DNA of 9,010 nucleotides from Zoogloeaceae bacterium (lineage in GTDB: Bacteria; Pseudomonadota; Gammaproteobacteria; Burkholderiales; Rhodocyclaceae). A program made the position numbers and the translations under genes. The notes beneath the pieces are model-generated. The model was given only the letters and a program-made list of their open reading frames with translations. It did not search any database and was not told where the DNA came from. The stretch lies in contig JAITEO010000359.1 in assembly GCA_031281985.1 (NCBI GenBank), positions 1 through 9,010 of the forward strand, written 5' to 3'. Positions 1 through 5,506 of this stretch are shown here, piece by piece; position 1 is the stretch's first letter; each line of letters opens with the position of its first letter.

Positions 1-50
1 TGGGGGAGAGGGAACGGCAAGCGGCGGCGCTGCGTTGGTTTCTTCCACTT

Positions 51-905
51 TTAATTGCACCCTTCCGATCCCACTGGCATGCCCGTGCCTCCTCCGTCTC
101 TGTCTTCCGAAATCCAGATCAGGCTTGCCATGCGGCCGGTTTGGCGGTCGCGCCGCCAGGAGAAGAAGCGGGCGGCGTCAAGAAAGGTGCAGAAATCGCC
201 GCCGAAAATCCGCGTAACGCCAAGCGCATGCAGCCTTTGGCGCGCGAGGTGGTAGAGGTTGGCGTAGTATTTCTTTACCGTCCCCTCCTGCGCCGCATGT
301 GGCGCGGCTTGCCGAAAGGCGGCGTCGGCGGCGGGATTCTGGGCGAGGAAAGCGGCGCGCACTTCCTCGCCGACGACAAATGCGTTCGGGCCGATGGCGG
401 GGCCGAACCAAGCCAGTATCCGCTCCGGCGCAAGATGCATGGCCGCTACCGTATTTTCCAGCACTCCCGCCAGCAAGCCGCGCCATCCGGCATGCGCCGC
501 AGCAACGACTTCGCCTTGGGTATCGCAGAACAGCACCGGCAGGCAATCCGCCGTCATGATGGCGCAGGCCAGTCCCGGCACGCGGCACACGGCGGCATCG
601 GCATGCGGCGGCGCGTCCGCGAGGCGCAAGGTTTCCGACAGTTCGACCACCTGCGCGCCATGCGTCTGTTCCAGCCAGACGGGCGCGGCGGGCAGCAGGC
701 ATTGCAACAGGGCGCGGTTGCGGCGCACCGCTTCCGGCGCATCGCCCACATGCTCGCCCAGATTGAAGCTCGCATACGCCTGGATACTGACGCCGCCCGT
801 GCGCGTGGTCTGCACGCTCCCCACCGTTTGCGGCGCAGGCCAGTCGGGATGGATGAATTGCGGCGCGACGCCAACCGGCGCGGCAGAAGCGGCCATCTTC
901 GTCAT
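51..905 (-). CDS. pgeF: PgeF/YfiH/YlmD-type multicopper-like purine nucleoside phosphorylase (laccase-domain protein)
   Basis: This 284-residue protein belongs to the PgeF (YfiH, DUF152) family. These zinc proteins are described as purine nucleoside phosphorylases/adenosine deaminases or as 'polyphenol oxidases', and E. coli PgeF is also described as an editing factor in peptidoglycan synthesis. The family metal and catalytic set is visible: H82 in EQTHG, C121 in TADCLP and H138 in AHAGWRG. The signature CTF...FFSWRRD..TGRMA lies at about 239-260. The ATG overlaps the rluD stop by 4 nt (ATGA), so translation is probably coupled. An alternative ATG is three codons in. After the usual family end near SLIW the protein runs about 20 residues further into a Gly-rich, charged tail that ends in GCN, which is not typical. 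The core assignment is firm; the exact cellular substrate is not shown by the sequence. Confidence 0.95.
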   Translation of the reverse strand: MTKMAASAAPVGVAPQFIHPDWPAPQTVGSVQTTRTGGVSIQAYASFNLGEHVGDAPEAVRRNRALLQCLLPAAPVWLEQTHGAQVVELSETLRLADAPPHADAAVCRVPGLACAIMTADCLPVLFCDTQGEVVAAAHAGWRGLLAGVLENTVAAMHLAPERILAWFGPAIGPNAFVVGEEVRAAFLAQNPAADAAFRQAAPHAAQEGTVKKYYANLYHLARQRLHALGVTRIFGGDFCTFLDAARFFSWRRDRQTGRMASLIWISEDRDGGGTGMPVGSEGCN

Positions 906-1873
906 GGCGAGACCTGCGCCGCCAGGGCTGCCAGCAGGTTCGTCATATCCTCCGGCGGCGGCGCTTCCCAGCGCATCTCCTCGCCGCTGGCCGGATGGCG
1001 CAGCGTCAGGCGCAGCGCGTGCAGCGCCTGACGGGAAAACGCGGGCAGCCCCGGCGGCGCGGCGCGGCCACGCCCATAGAGCGGATCGCCCAGGAGCGGA
1101 TGCCCCAGATGCGCCATATGCACCCGAATCTGGTGGGTGCGCCCGGTTTCCAACTGGCAGGCAAGCAGGGTTGCGCCGCGATAACGGCGCACGACCTGAT
1201 ACCGCGTGATGGCGGGCTTGCCCGCGCTGGTCACCGCCATGCGGGTGCGCGCCTGGCGATGGCGGCCAATGGGCGCGTCGATGACGCCATCGCGCGTTAT
1301 TTCGCCCAGCGCCACCGCCAGGTATTCGCGCCGGACGCTCCTTGCCTGCAACTGACGCACCAGCGAAGCCTGCGCCGTCAGGGTGCGGGCAACGGCCATC
1401 AGGCCGCTGGTTTCCTTGTCCAGCCGATGCACGATGCCGGAGCGCGGAATCGCGGCAAGCCTTGGGTCATGGTGCAGCAAGGCGTTCAACAGGGTGCCGT
1501 TGCGGTTGCCATTGCCGGGATGCACCACCAGCCCGGCGGGCTTGTTGAGGATGAAGAGTTCGGCATCGGCAAAGAGAATATCGAGGGCGATGTCTTCCGG
1601 CGCGTCGGCCAGACTTCGTTCTTCGGGTTCGGACGGAAAAAAGAGCGTCAGGATTTCGCCGCCGCGCATCTTTTTACGCGCATCCTGGGTCGTAATACCG
1701 TCGATTTGCGTCTGTCCGTCCTTGATCCACGCTTGCAGGCGGCTGCGCGAATACTGCGGCAGGAGCCGCGCCAACGTCTGATCCAGACGCTGACCCGCCG
1801 CTTCCGGCGGACAAGTCAGTATTTGGCGCGCGGGTGCCTTATAATCCTCAGGATTTTCTTTGGAATGTTCCAT
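902..1873 (-). CDS. rluD: 23S rRNA pseudouridine synthase RluD
   Basis: This 323-residue protein (E. coli RluD is 326) is an RluA-family pseudouridine synthase. RluD makes pseudouridines 1911, 1915 and 1917 in helix 69 of 23S rRNA. An S4 RNA-binding domain occupies about 27-75 (QRLDQTLARLLPQYSRSRL). The catalytic motif HRLDKETSGL at about 149-158 carries the nucleophile D152, and ILNKPAGLVVHPG precedes it at about 108-120. Assignment to RluD rather than RluC or RluA rests on the S4 domain plus its place next to bamD and pgeF, the usual proteobacterial order. I start it at the ATG beginning MEHSKENPED; the frame is open further upstream, but that part is antisense to bamD and has no family match. 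No Shine-Dalgarno sequence is visible before this ATG. The start directly abuts the bamD start on the other strand. Confidence 0.93.
   Translation of the reverse strand: MEHSKENPEDYKAPARQILTCPPEAAGQRLDQTLARLLPQYSRSRLQAWIKDGQTQIDGITTQDARKKMRGGEILTLFFPSEPEERSLADAPEDIALDILFADAELFILNKPAGLVVHPGNGNRNGTLLNALLHHDPRLAAIPRSGIVHRLDKETSGLMAVARTLTAQASLVRQLQARSVRREYLAVALGEITRDGVIDAPIGRHRQARTRMAVTSAGKPAITRYQVVRRYRGATLLACQLETGRTHQIRVHMAHLGHPLLGDPLYGRGRAAPPGLPAFSRQALHALRLTLRHPASGEEMRWEAPPPEDMTNLLAALAAQVSP
1840..1845 (+). promoter_or_regulatory. Candidate -10 box for bamD inside rluD
   Basis: A perfect TATAAT lies within the first codons of rluD on the opposite strand. It would place a transcript start near 1852, giving a leader of about 13-22 nt before bamD. 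No good -35 box is found at the right spacing, and the TG of an extended -10 is displaced by two bases, so this is a plausible rather than proven promoter. Position and direction are what bamD needs, since there is no intergenic space. Confidence 0.45.
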
Positions 1874-2722
1874 ATGCGAAGTGTACCCGTTATCGTCCGG
1901 GGCGAACGACAAAGCCCTCCTTTTCTCCTCCGCCGCCTGCGCGTGCTCGTGTTTTCCGCCCTGCTGCCGCTCCTTGCCGCCTGCGGCCTCTTGCCCGCGG
2001 AAATCGACCAGACCGCCGACTGGTCTGCCGCCCGCCTGTACACGGAAGCCAAATCCGCCTTCGACGACAAGAACTGGGAAGAGGCGCTCAAGTATTACCA
2101 GAAGCTGGAATCCCGCTATCCCTACGGCCGCTACGCCCAACAGGCGCAGATGGAAGTCGCCTACGCCCACTGGAAGGACGGCGACGAGGCCGCCGCGCTG
2201 GCGGATTGCGAACGCTTCATCCGCCTGCATCCCAATCATCCCAGCGTCGACTACATGTATTACTTGAAGGGACTGATCACCTTCAACGGCGACCTGGGCT
2301 ACATGGGCTATTTCAGTTCTCAGGATCAGAGCGAGCGCGACCCGAAATCGGCGCAGGAATCCTTTGACGCCTTGAAGGAACTGGTCACGCGCTTTCCAGA
2401 GAGCAAATACACGCCGGACGCGCAATCCCGCATGAATTACCTGGTCAATACGCTGGCCGCGCATGAAGTGCACGTCGCCCGCTATTACCTGAAACGCGGC
2501 GCGTACCTGGCCGCCGTCAATCGCAGCCAGTACGCCATCAAGACCTATCCCAACACGCCCGCCCTGGAAGAAGCCAACTACATTCTCGTGCTCGCCTATG
2601 ACCGGCTGAACATGCCCGAACTGCGCGACGACGCCGAGCGCGTCATGCGCCTGAATTTTCCCGACAGCATCTACTACACGCAGGGGCTGGAACCCAAGAA
2701 AGCCTGGTGGGATCCCTTTTGA
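1874..2722 (+). CDS. bamD: Outer membrane protein assembly factor BamD (ComL) lipoprotein
   Basis: BamD is the essential lipoprotein of the BAM complex that inserts beta-barrel proteins into the outer membrane; in Neisseria it is called ComL. The 282-residue product has a basic n-region (LLRRLR), a hydrophobic stretch and the lipobox LAAC with C37, followed by Gly at +2, which fits outer-membrane sorting. TPR-like helices follow: AKSAFDDKNWEEALKYYQKLESRYPYG is the family's first repeat, and the GYF..QSERD segment at about 155-165 is typical of BamD. Two starts are possible: ATG 1874 (used here, GGAA 8 nt upstream) or ATG 1865, three codons earlier. Both Shine-Dalgarno sites are weak. The n-region of about 22 residues before the hydrophobic core is long for a lipoprotein, but no better internal start is seen. 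The gene overlaps the downstream HD hydrolase gene. Confidence 0.93.
   Translation: MRSVPVIVRGERQSPPFLLRRLRVLVFSALLPLLAACGLLPAEIDQTADWSAARLYTEAKSAFDDKNWEEALKYYQKLESRYPYGRYAQQAQMEVAYAHWKDGDEAAALADCERFIRLHPNHPSVDYMYYLKGLITFNGDLGYMGYFSSQDQSERDPKSAQESFDALKELVTRFPESKYTPDAQSRMNYLVNTLAAHEVHVARYYLKRGAYLAAVNRSQYAIKTYPNTPALEEANYILVLAYDRLNMPELRDDAERVMRLNFPDSIYYTQGLEPKKAWWDPF
2706..2712 (+). promoter_or_regulatory. Shine-Dalgarno-like GGTGGGA favouring a TTG start for the HD hydrolase
   Basis: GGTGGGA ends 6 nt before TTG 2719, where TTG and the bamD stop share bases (TTGA). It overlaps the alternative GTG start at 2707 and so cannot serve that one. This argues mildly for initiation at 2719 (180 residues) coupled to bamD termination. 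Confidence 0.4.
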
Positions 2723-3261
2723 ACACGCCGCAACCCGCCATCGGACGGATCTTCGAGGCGCTGGCCTTTGCCGCCGAAAAGCACCGCAACCAGCGGCGCG
2801 AGGACGCCGAGAAAACGCCCTACCTCAACCATCCGATCGCGCTGGCCAACGCGCTGGTCAATGAAGGCGGCGTGACGGACACCGAAACGCTGTGCGCCGC
2901 CCTGCTGCACGACACGCTCGAAGATACGGAAACGACAAAAGAGGAATTGCGCCAGCACTTTGGCGCGGCCATCGCCCATCTGGTATGGGAGGTTTCCGAC
3001 GACAAGGGACTGCACTGGCGCGAGCGCAAACGCCGACAAGTCGAACGCGCGCCCCACATCTCGAAACCGGCGCAACAGATCAAACTGGCCGACAAACTCT
3101 GCAACCTGCGCGATCTCATCGCCTCGCCACCCCCCGCATGGCCACCCGAACGACAGCGCGAATACTGCGAATGGGCCAACGCGGTAGTAAACGCCATCCG
3201 CGCCGCCAACCCCGCACTGGCCGAACAGTTCGATCGCGTCTACGAAGACGTCAAAAAGTAA
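2707..3261 (+). CDS. Small HD-domain (p)ppGpp hydrolase-like protein (RelA/SpoT HD, MESH1-like)
   Basis: This short protein (184 residues from GTG 2707, or 180 from TTG 2719) consists of a single metal-dependent HD phosphohydrolase domain of the RelA/SpoT type. Visible motifs, numbered from the GTG: H25 in AAEKH, NHP at 41-43, LLHDTLEDT with H68/D69 and E72/D73, and KLADKLCNLRD at about 127-136 with D129. These match the Mn-binding and catalytic set of the (p)ppGpp 3'-pyrophosphohydrolase domain. No synthetase, TGS or ACT domain is present, and the length fits stand-alone hydrolases such as MESH1 or small alarmone hydrolases. The reaction expected from the family is removal of the 3'-diphosphate from (p)ppGpp in the cytoplasm, but MESH1-like proteins can also act on NADPH, so the substrate is inferred. 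It overlaps the bamD end by 16 nt or less, implying co-transcription. The terminator at 3321-3351 follows. Confidence 0.85.
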   Translation: MGSLLNTPQPAIGRIFEALAFAAEKHRNQRREDAEKTPYLNHPIALANALVNEGGVTDTETLCAALLHDTLEDTETTKEELRQHFGAAIAHLVWEVSDDKGLHWRERKRRQVERAPHISKPAQQIKLADKLCNLRDLIASPPPAWPPERQREYCEWANAVVNAIRAANPALAEQFDRVYEDVKK

Positions 3262-3292
3262 ACATCTACTATAGGGAAGCGTCAAAAAGTAA
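3244..3292 (+). repeat. Direct duplication of the HD gene 3' end
   Basis: The last 18 bases of the HD gene (3244-3261, GAAGACGTCAAAAAGTAA) recur at 3276-3292 with a single base missing; CGTCAAAAAGTAA is identical in both (3249-3261 and 3280-3292). Starts of the copies are 32 bp apart. The second copy is non-coding. It looks like a local duplication or slippage scar. Confidence 0.8.
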
Positions 3293-3320
3293 GAACCCAC
3301 TTTTTGCCGGGTCAGTCAGC

Positions 3321-3351
3321 AAAAAAGGGCAAGCGGAGCTTGCCCTTTTTT
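3321..3351 (+). terminator. Rho-independent terminator, probably bidirectional
   Basis: A 7-bp GC-rich stem GGGCAAG/CTTGCCC (3327-3333 and 3339-3345) with a 5-nt loop is flanked by A6 and T6. The T-run ends the bamD-HD transcript. The A-run gives the same structure on the other strand, where it could also stop leftward transcripts from the ankyrin side. Confidence 0.85.
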
Positions 3352-3427
3352 GGGTAAAGGCAAGGGAACCCACTACCCTCTGCGCGGGACGGCGGACAGG
3401 CACGCGCGGATTTTTCTCTTTCCTGAC

Positions 3428-3506
3428 AAAAAAAAGGGGGAGGGTTGCGACGGCTCCACTTGCATTGGGCATTGGGATATTGCTCCGCCGCCGTAAACCC
3501 CTCCCC
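3428..3506 (-). terminator. Possible terminator for the leftward operon (long-loop hairpin plus T8)
   Basis: Read on the minus strand, GGGGAGGG (3506-3499) can pair with CCCTCCCC (3444-3437), with short further pairing ACGG/CCGT inside, and is followed almost directly by eight T (3435-3428). The loop is long (more than 35 nt), so this is weaker than a classic terminator. It is the first T-run after the ankyrin gene. Confidence 0.3.
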
Positions 3507-3507
3507 A

Positions 3508-3531
3508 GCCCTCCCCTTCTCAGGGGAGGGC
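3508..3531. repeat. Perfect 9-bp inverted repeat GCCCTCCCC/GGGGAGGGC
   Basis: Arms are at 3508-3516 and 3523-3531 with a 6-nt loop. No T-run follows on either strand. Its left arm repeats the neighbouring CCCCTCCCC at 3498-3506. It resembles the short C-rich intergenic hairpins dispersed in many GC-rich proteobacterial genomes. Confidence 0.7.
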
Positions 3532-3621
3532 GTTTGGCGGCGGTTTCGTCATCCGAAACGCCGAAGTAAATTGGAAGACCGTCCGGATTGCCCGCGACCA
3601 TCGCGATGCCCGGATTGCGGT

Positions 3622-4353
3622 TTATCGGAGATCATGAGCAGGTTCTGATTCTTGCTCCTCGGCTTCCGGCTCCCCGGCTTCTGATTCCTGATCCCTGACC
3701 TCTGATCCCTGCTCCCCGACCTCTGATCCCTGCCGTTCGAGGAATTCCACGACATAGGTGTGCCGGTTTTCCCGTGCCCAGTCCAGGGCGCTCTTGCCGC
3801 GATCGGTTTGTCGGCGGATGTCGGCGTGGGCGGCGACGAGGCGTTGGACGATGGGAAGGTAGCCGCCGCGCGCGGCCATCATCAGGGCGGTGATGCCGTT
3901 TTCGCTGCTTGCGTTTACGTCCGCGCCGTGCTCAAGCAGGTAATCCACCATCTGCGCGTGGCCGCTGAAGGCGGCGTAGGCCAGCGGCGGCCAGCCTTCG
4001 CTGTTTATCTGCGCGCCCGCTTCCACCAAATGCCGCACCACGGGAAAATGGCCTTCCAGCGCGGCCAGCGACAGCGCGCAATCGCCGTACATGTTGCGCG
4101 CGTCCAGCTTGGCGCGTCCGGCGACGAGCAGTTTCACCAGTTCCAGATAGCCTTCGCGCGCGGCGATTATCAACAGGGTATTGCCCTCGATGTCGCTGGT
4201 ATTGACATCCATGCCCCGGTTGAGCAATTCCACCACCTTGCCCCGGTCGCCCAGCTTGACGGCAATCATCATGTCGTCATAGACGGCGGACTGGACGGCA
4301 AGGGAAAAGAAAAACAAAAACGCCAGCAACGTGGCGCGAAACAGGGTTTTCAT
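3622..4353 (-). CDS. Exported ankyrin-repeat protein
   Basis: This 243-residue protein begins with a clear Sec signal peptide (MKTLFRATLL, a hydrophobic core, probable cleavage after AVQSA at about residue 23). Four to five ankyrin repeats follow at about 35-205, with consensus pieces such as GNTLLIIAAREGYLELVKLLV, WPPLAYAAFSGHAQMVDYLLEHGADVN and GITALMMAARGGYLPIVQRLV. Ankyrin repeats bind proteins, so it is probably a periplasmic binding or scaffold protein; the partner is unknown. The ATG overlaps the tatD stop by 4 nt (ATGA), making it the last gene of the operon; an ankyrin gene here is recurrent in betaproteobacteria. The last 36 residues (208-243) are acidic and repetitive, built from three heptads of form Q-G/E-S-E-V/A-x-E/D encoded by 21-bp DNA repeats. 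They probably lie outside the folded domain. Confidence 0.88.
   Translation of the reverse strand: MKTLFRATLLAFLFFFSLAVQSAVYDDMMIAVKLGDRGKVVELLNRGMDVNTSDIEGNTLLIIAAREGYLELVKLLVAGRAKLDARNMYGDCALSLAALEGHFPVVRHLVEAGAQINSEGWPPLAYAAFSGHAQMVDYLLEHGADVNASSENGITALMMAARGGYLPIVQRLVAAHADIRRQTDRGKSALDWARENRHTYVVEFLERQGSEVGEQGSEVRDQESEAGEPEAEEQESEPAHDLR
3672..3734 (-). repeat. Three tandem 21-bp units in the ankyrin gene 3' end
   Basis: Units start at 3672, 3693 and 3714. In the first 19 bases the second and third differ at one position, and the first and third at three. The period is a multiple of three, so each unit adds seven residues (208-228) without a frameshift. More degenerate copies seem to continue toward 3640. 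Confidence 0.85.
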
Positions 4354-5132
4354 GCGCGCATGGCCTCGCGGGTCTGGGGAAACAGGGTGAAGAAATTCTC
4401 GCTGCTGGCGGCGGCGACTTCGGCAAATGTCATGTCGCGCAGGCGGGCGATGGCTTCGGCGACGAAACGAACGTAGGCGGGCTGGTTGACCTGGCCGCGA
4501 TGCGGCATGGGCGCAAGATAGGGCGTGTCGGTCTCGATCAGGAAGCGATCGAGCGGCACGCGGCGGGCGACTTCCTGCACCGCGCGCGCGTTCTTGAAGG
4601 TGACGATGCCGGAAAAGGAAATATAAAAGCCGAGTTCCAGCGCCTGTTGCGCCACCGCCCAATCTTCGGAAAAGCAGTGCAGGATGCCGCCGACTTCGCG
4701 CGCGTTTTCCGCTCGCAGGATAGACAGGGTATCCTCCGACGCCTGGCGGGCATGGATGACCAGTGGTTTACCCTCCGAGCGCGCGGCGCGGATATGGGTG
4801 CGAAAGCGTTGCCGCTGCCATTCGGGACGATCCTTTTGCCAGTGATAATCCAGCCCCGTCTCGCCAATGGCGATCACCTTGGCGTGCGCCGCCAACGCCG
4901 TCAGGCGCGCTTCGTCCGGCTCTTCGACATCATCATATTCCGGGTGCACGCCCACGCTGGCAAAGAGATGCGTGTGTTCTTCCGCCAGCGCCAACACACG
5001 GGGAAAATCCGCCAGATTCACGCCGATGCACAGCGCGCCCCGGACGTCGTGCTGGCGCATGGCCTCCAGTGTCTGCGGCAGCGTATCCGCCAGTCCGGGG
5101 AAATCCAGGTGACAGTGCGAATCGATCAGCAT
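4350..5132 (-). CDS. tatD: TatD-family metal-dependent hydrolase (DNase)
   Basis: This TatD-family protein has 260 residues, the usual size. The N-terminal metal motif DSHCHLDF is present, followed by GVHPEY (metal His), IGETGLDYHW (metal Glu), VIHARQ, LHCFSE and the C-terminal ETDTPYLAP with the catalytic Asp. Family members are Mg/Zn-dependent nucleases (3'-5' exonuclease, DNA repair, some tRNA or D-aminoacyl-tRNA processing); the exact substrate here is not deducible. Its place after mltG-tmk-holB-pilZ corresponds to the YcfH-type TatD gene. I chose ATG 5132 (MLIDSHCHLD), where relatives begin; a TTG three codons upstream (5141) is also possible. Shine-Dalgarno support is weak for both. 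Twelve nt separate it from the pilZ stop, and it overlaps the ankyrin start by 4 nt. Confidence 0.92.
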   Translation of the reverse strand: MLIDSHCHLDFPGLADTLPQTLEAMRQHDVRGALCIGVNLADFPRVLALAEEHTHLFASVGVHPEYDDVEEPDEARLTALAAHAKVIAIGETGLDYHWQKDRPEWQRQRFRTHIRAARSEGKPLVIHARQASEDTLSILRAENAREVGGILHCFSEDWAVAQQALELGFYISFSGIVTFKNARAVQEVARRVPLDRFLIETDTPYLAPMPHRGQVNQPAYVRFVAEAIARLRDMTFAEVAAASSENFFTLFPQTREAMRA

Positions 5133-5144
5133 CGGCGGCAACGC

Positions 5145-5501
5145 TCAAAGCGTGTGGCTGGGGCGGCTGGAACTCAGCGCCGTTCCCAGGATGGCTTCGA
5201 TCTTGCGCTTGGCTTCCAGACCGCTTTCGTCCGAGTTGAAGTGGATGCCGATACCCTGGGGACGGTTGTTCTGCGCATCCACCGGCGTGGACCACACCAC
5301 CTTGCCGACGATGGGCAGCTTGGCGGGATCGTCCATCAGCGAGAGCAGCACGAAGACCTCATCGCCCAGCGCGTAGGTGCGGGAAGTGGGGATGAAGATT
5401 CCGCCGTTCTTCAGCTTGGGGATATAGGCCATGTACAGGGCGGAGCGGGAATTGATATTGAGCGAAAGCACGGTGGGACGCGCGGTGGGCTTGGCGGACA
5501 T
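5145..5501 (-). CDS. pilZ: PilZ-domain protein (type IV pilus assembly PilZ type)
   Basis: This 118-residue single-domain protein matches the PilZ family and sits in the holB-pilZ-tatD position of the original pilZ gene of Pseudomonas and Xanthomonas. PilZ of that type is needed for type IV pilus biogenesis, interacting with PilB/FimX, and often does not bind c-di-GMP itself. Visible parts: YMAYIPKLKNGGIFIPTSR at 23-41, a beta-barrel stretch (LGDEVFVLLSL, GKVVWSTP) and the end motif GIGIHF. The canonical c-di-GMP signature RxxxR followed by D/NxSxxG is not clearly present: the N-terminus has SLNINSRSALYMAY, and K-N-G-G-I-F-I replaces the D-x-S-x-x-G strand. This supports the non-binding, pilus-type subgroup. 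A strong GGAGGAAGAG ribosome binding site lies within the holB end; the holB stop is 5 nt upstream. Confidence 0.88.
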   Translation of the reverse strand: MSAKPTARPTVLSLNINSRSALYMAYIPKLKNGGIFIPTSRTYALGDEVFVLLSLMDDPAKLPIVGKVVWSTPVDAQNNRPQGIGIHFNSDESGLEAKRKIEAILGTALSSSRPSHTL

Positions 5502-5506
5502 AGGCT

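Larger units (their letters stand above)
3262..3621. other. Convergent intergenic region, no gene supported
   Basis: This 360-bp gap lies between the HD gene and the ankyrin gene, which end toward each other. It holds the duplicated 3' end, an intrinsic terminator, an A8 run, and four C/G-rich segments that can pair. The largest open frame inside (minus strand, 3269-3601) has a low-complexity Arg/Gly/Pro translation produced by the repeat DNA and shows no family features. Confidence 0.75.

Noticed and set aside
1..50. Possible end of another gene before pgeF
   Set aside because: Only 50 bases are available. Plus-strand frames stay open through them, but nothing resembles a protein family and they continue as antisense of pgeF.
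141..1031. Long plus-strand open frame of 296 codons
   Set aside because: It is antisense to pgeF and rluD, is rich in Arg/Gly/His as expected for the complement of GC-rich coding DNA, and shows no family motif.
995..1864. Upstream extension of the bamD frame
   Set aside because: This part is antisense to rluD. The lipoprotein signal peptide sets the real start near 1865-1874.
1874..2473. Upstream extension of the rluD frame
   Set aside because: It is antisense to bamD and carries no pseudouridine synthase homology; RluD starts near its S4 domain.
3269..3601. Minus-strand open frame of 110 codons in the intergenic gap
   Set aside because: The translation (PPLRRGGLGRG and similar) is what C/G-rich intergenic repeats give in many genomes, and the frame crosses the terminator.
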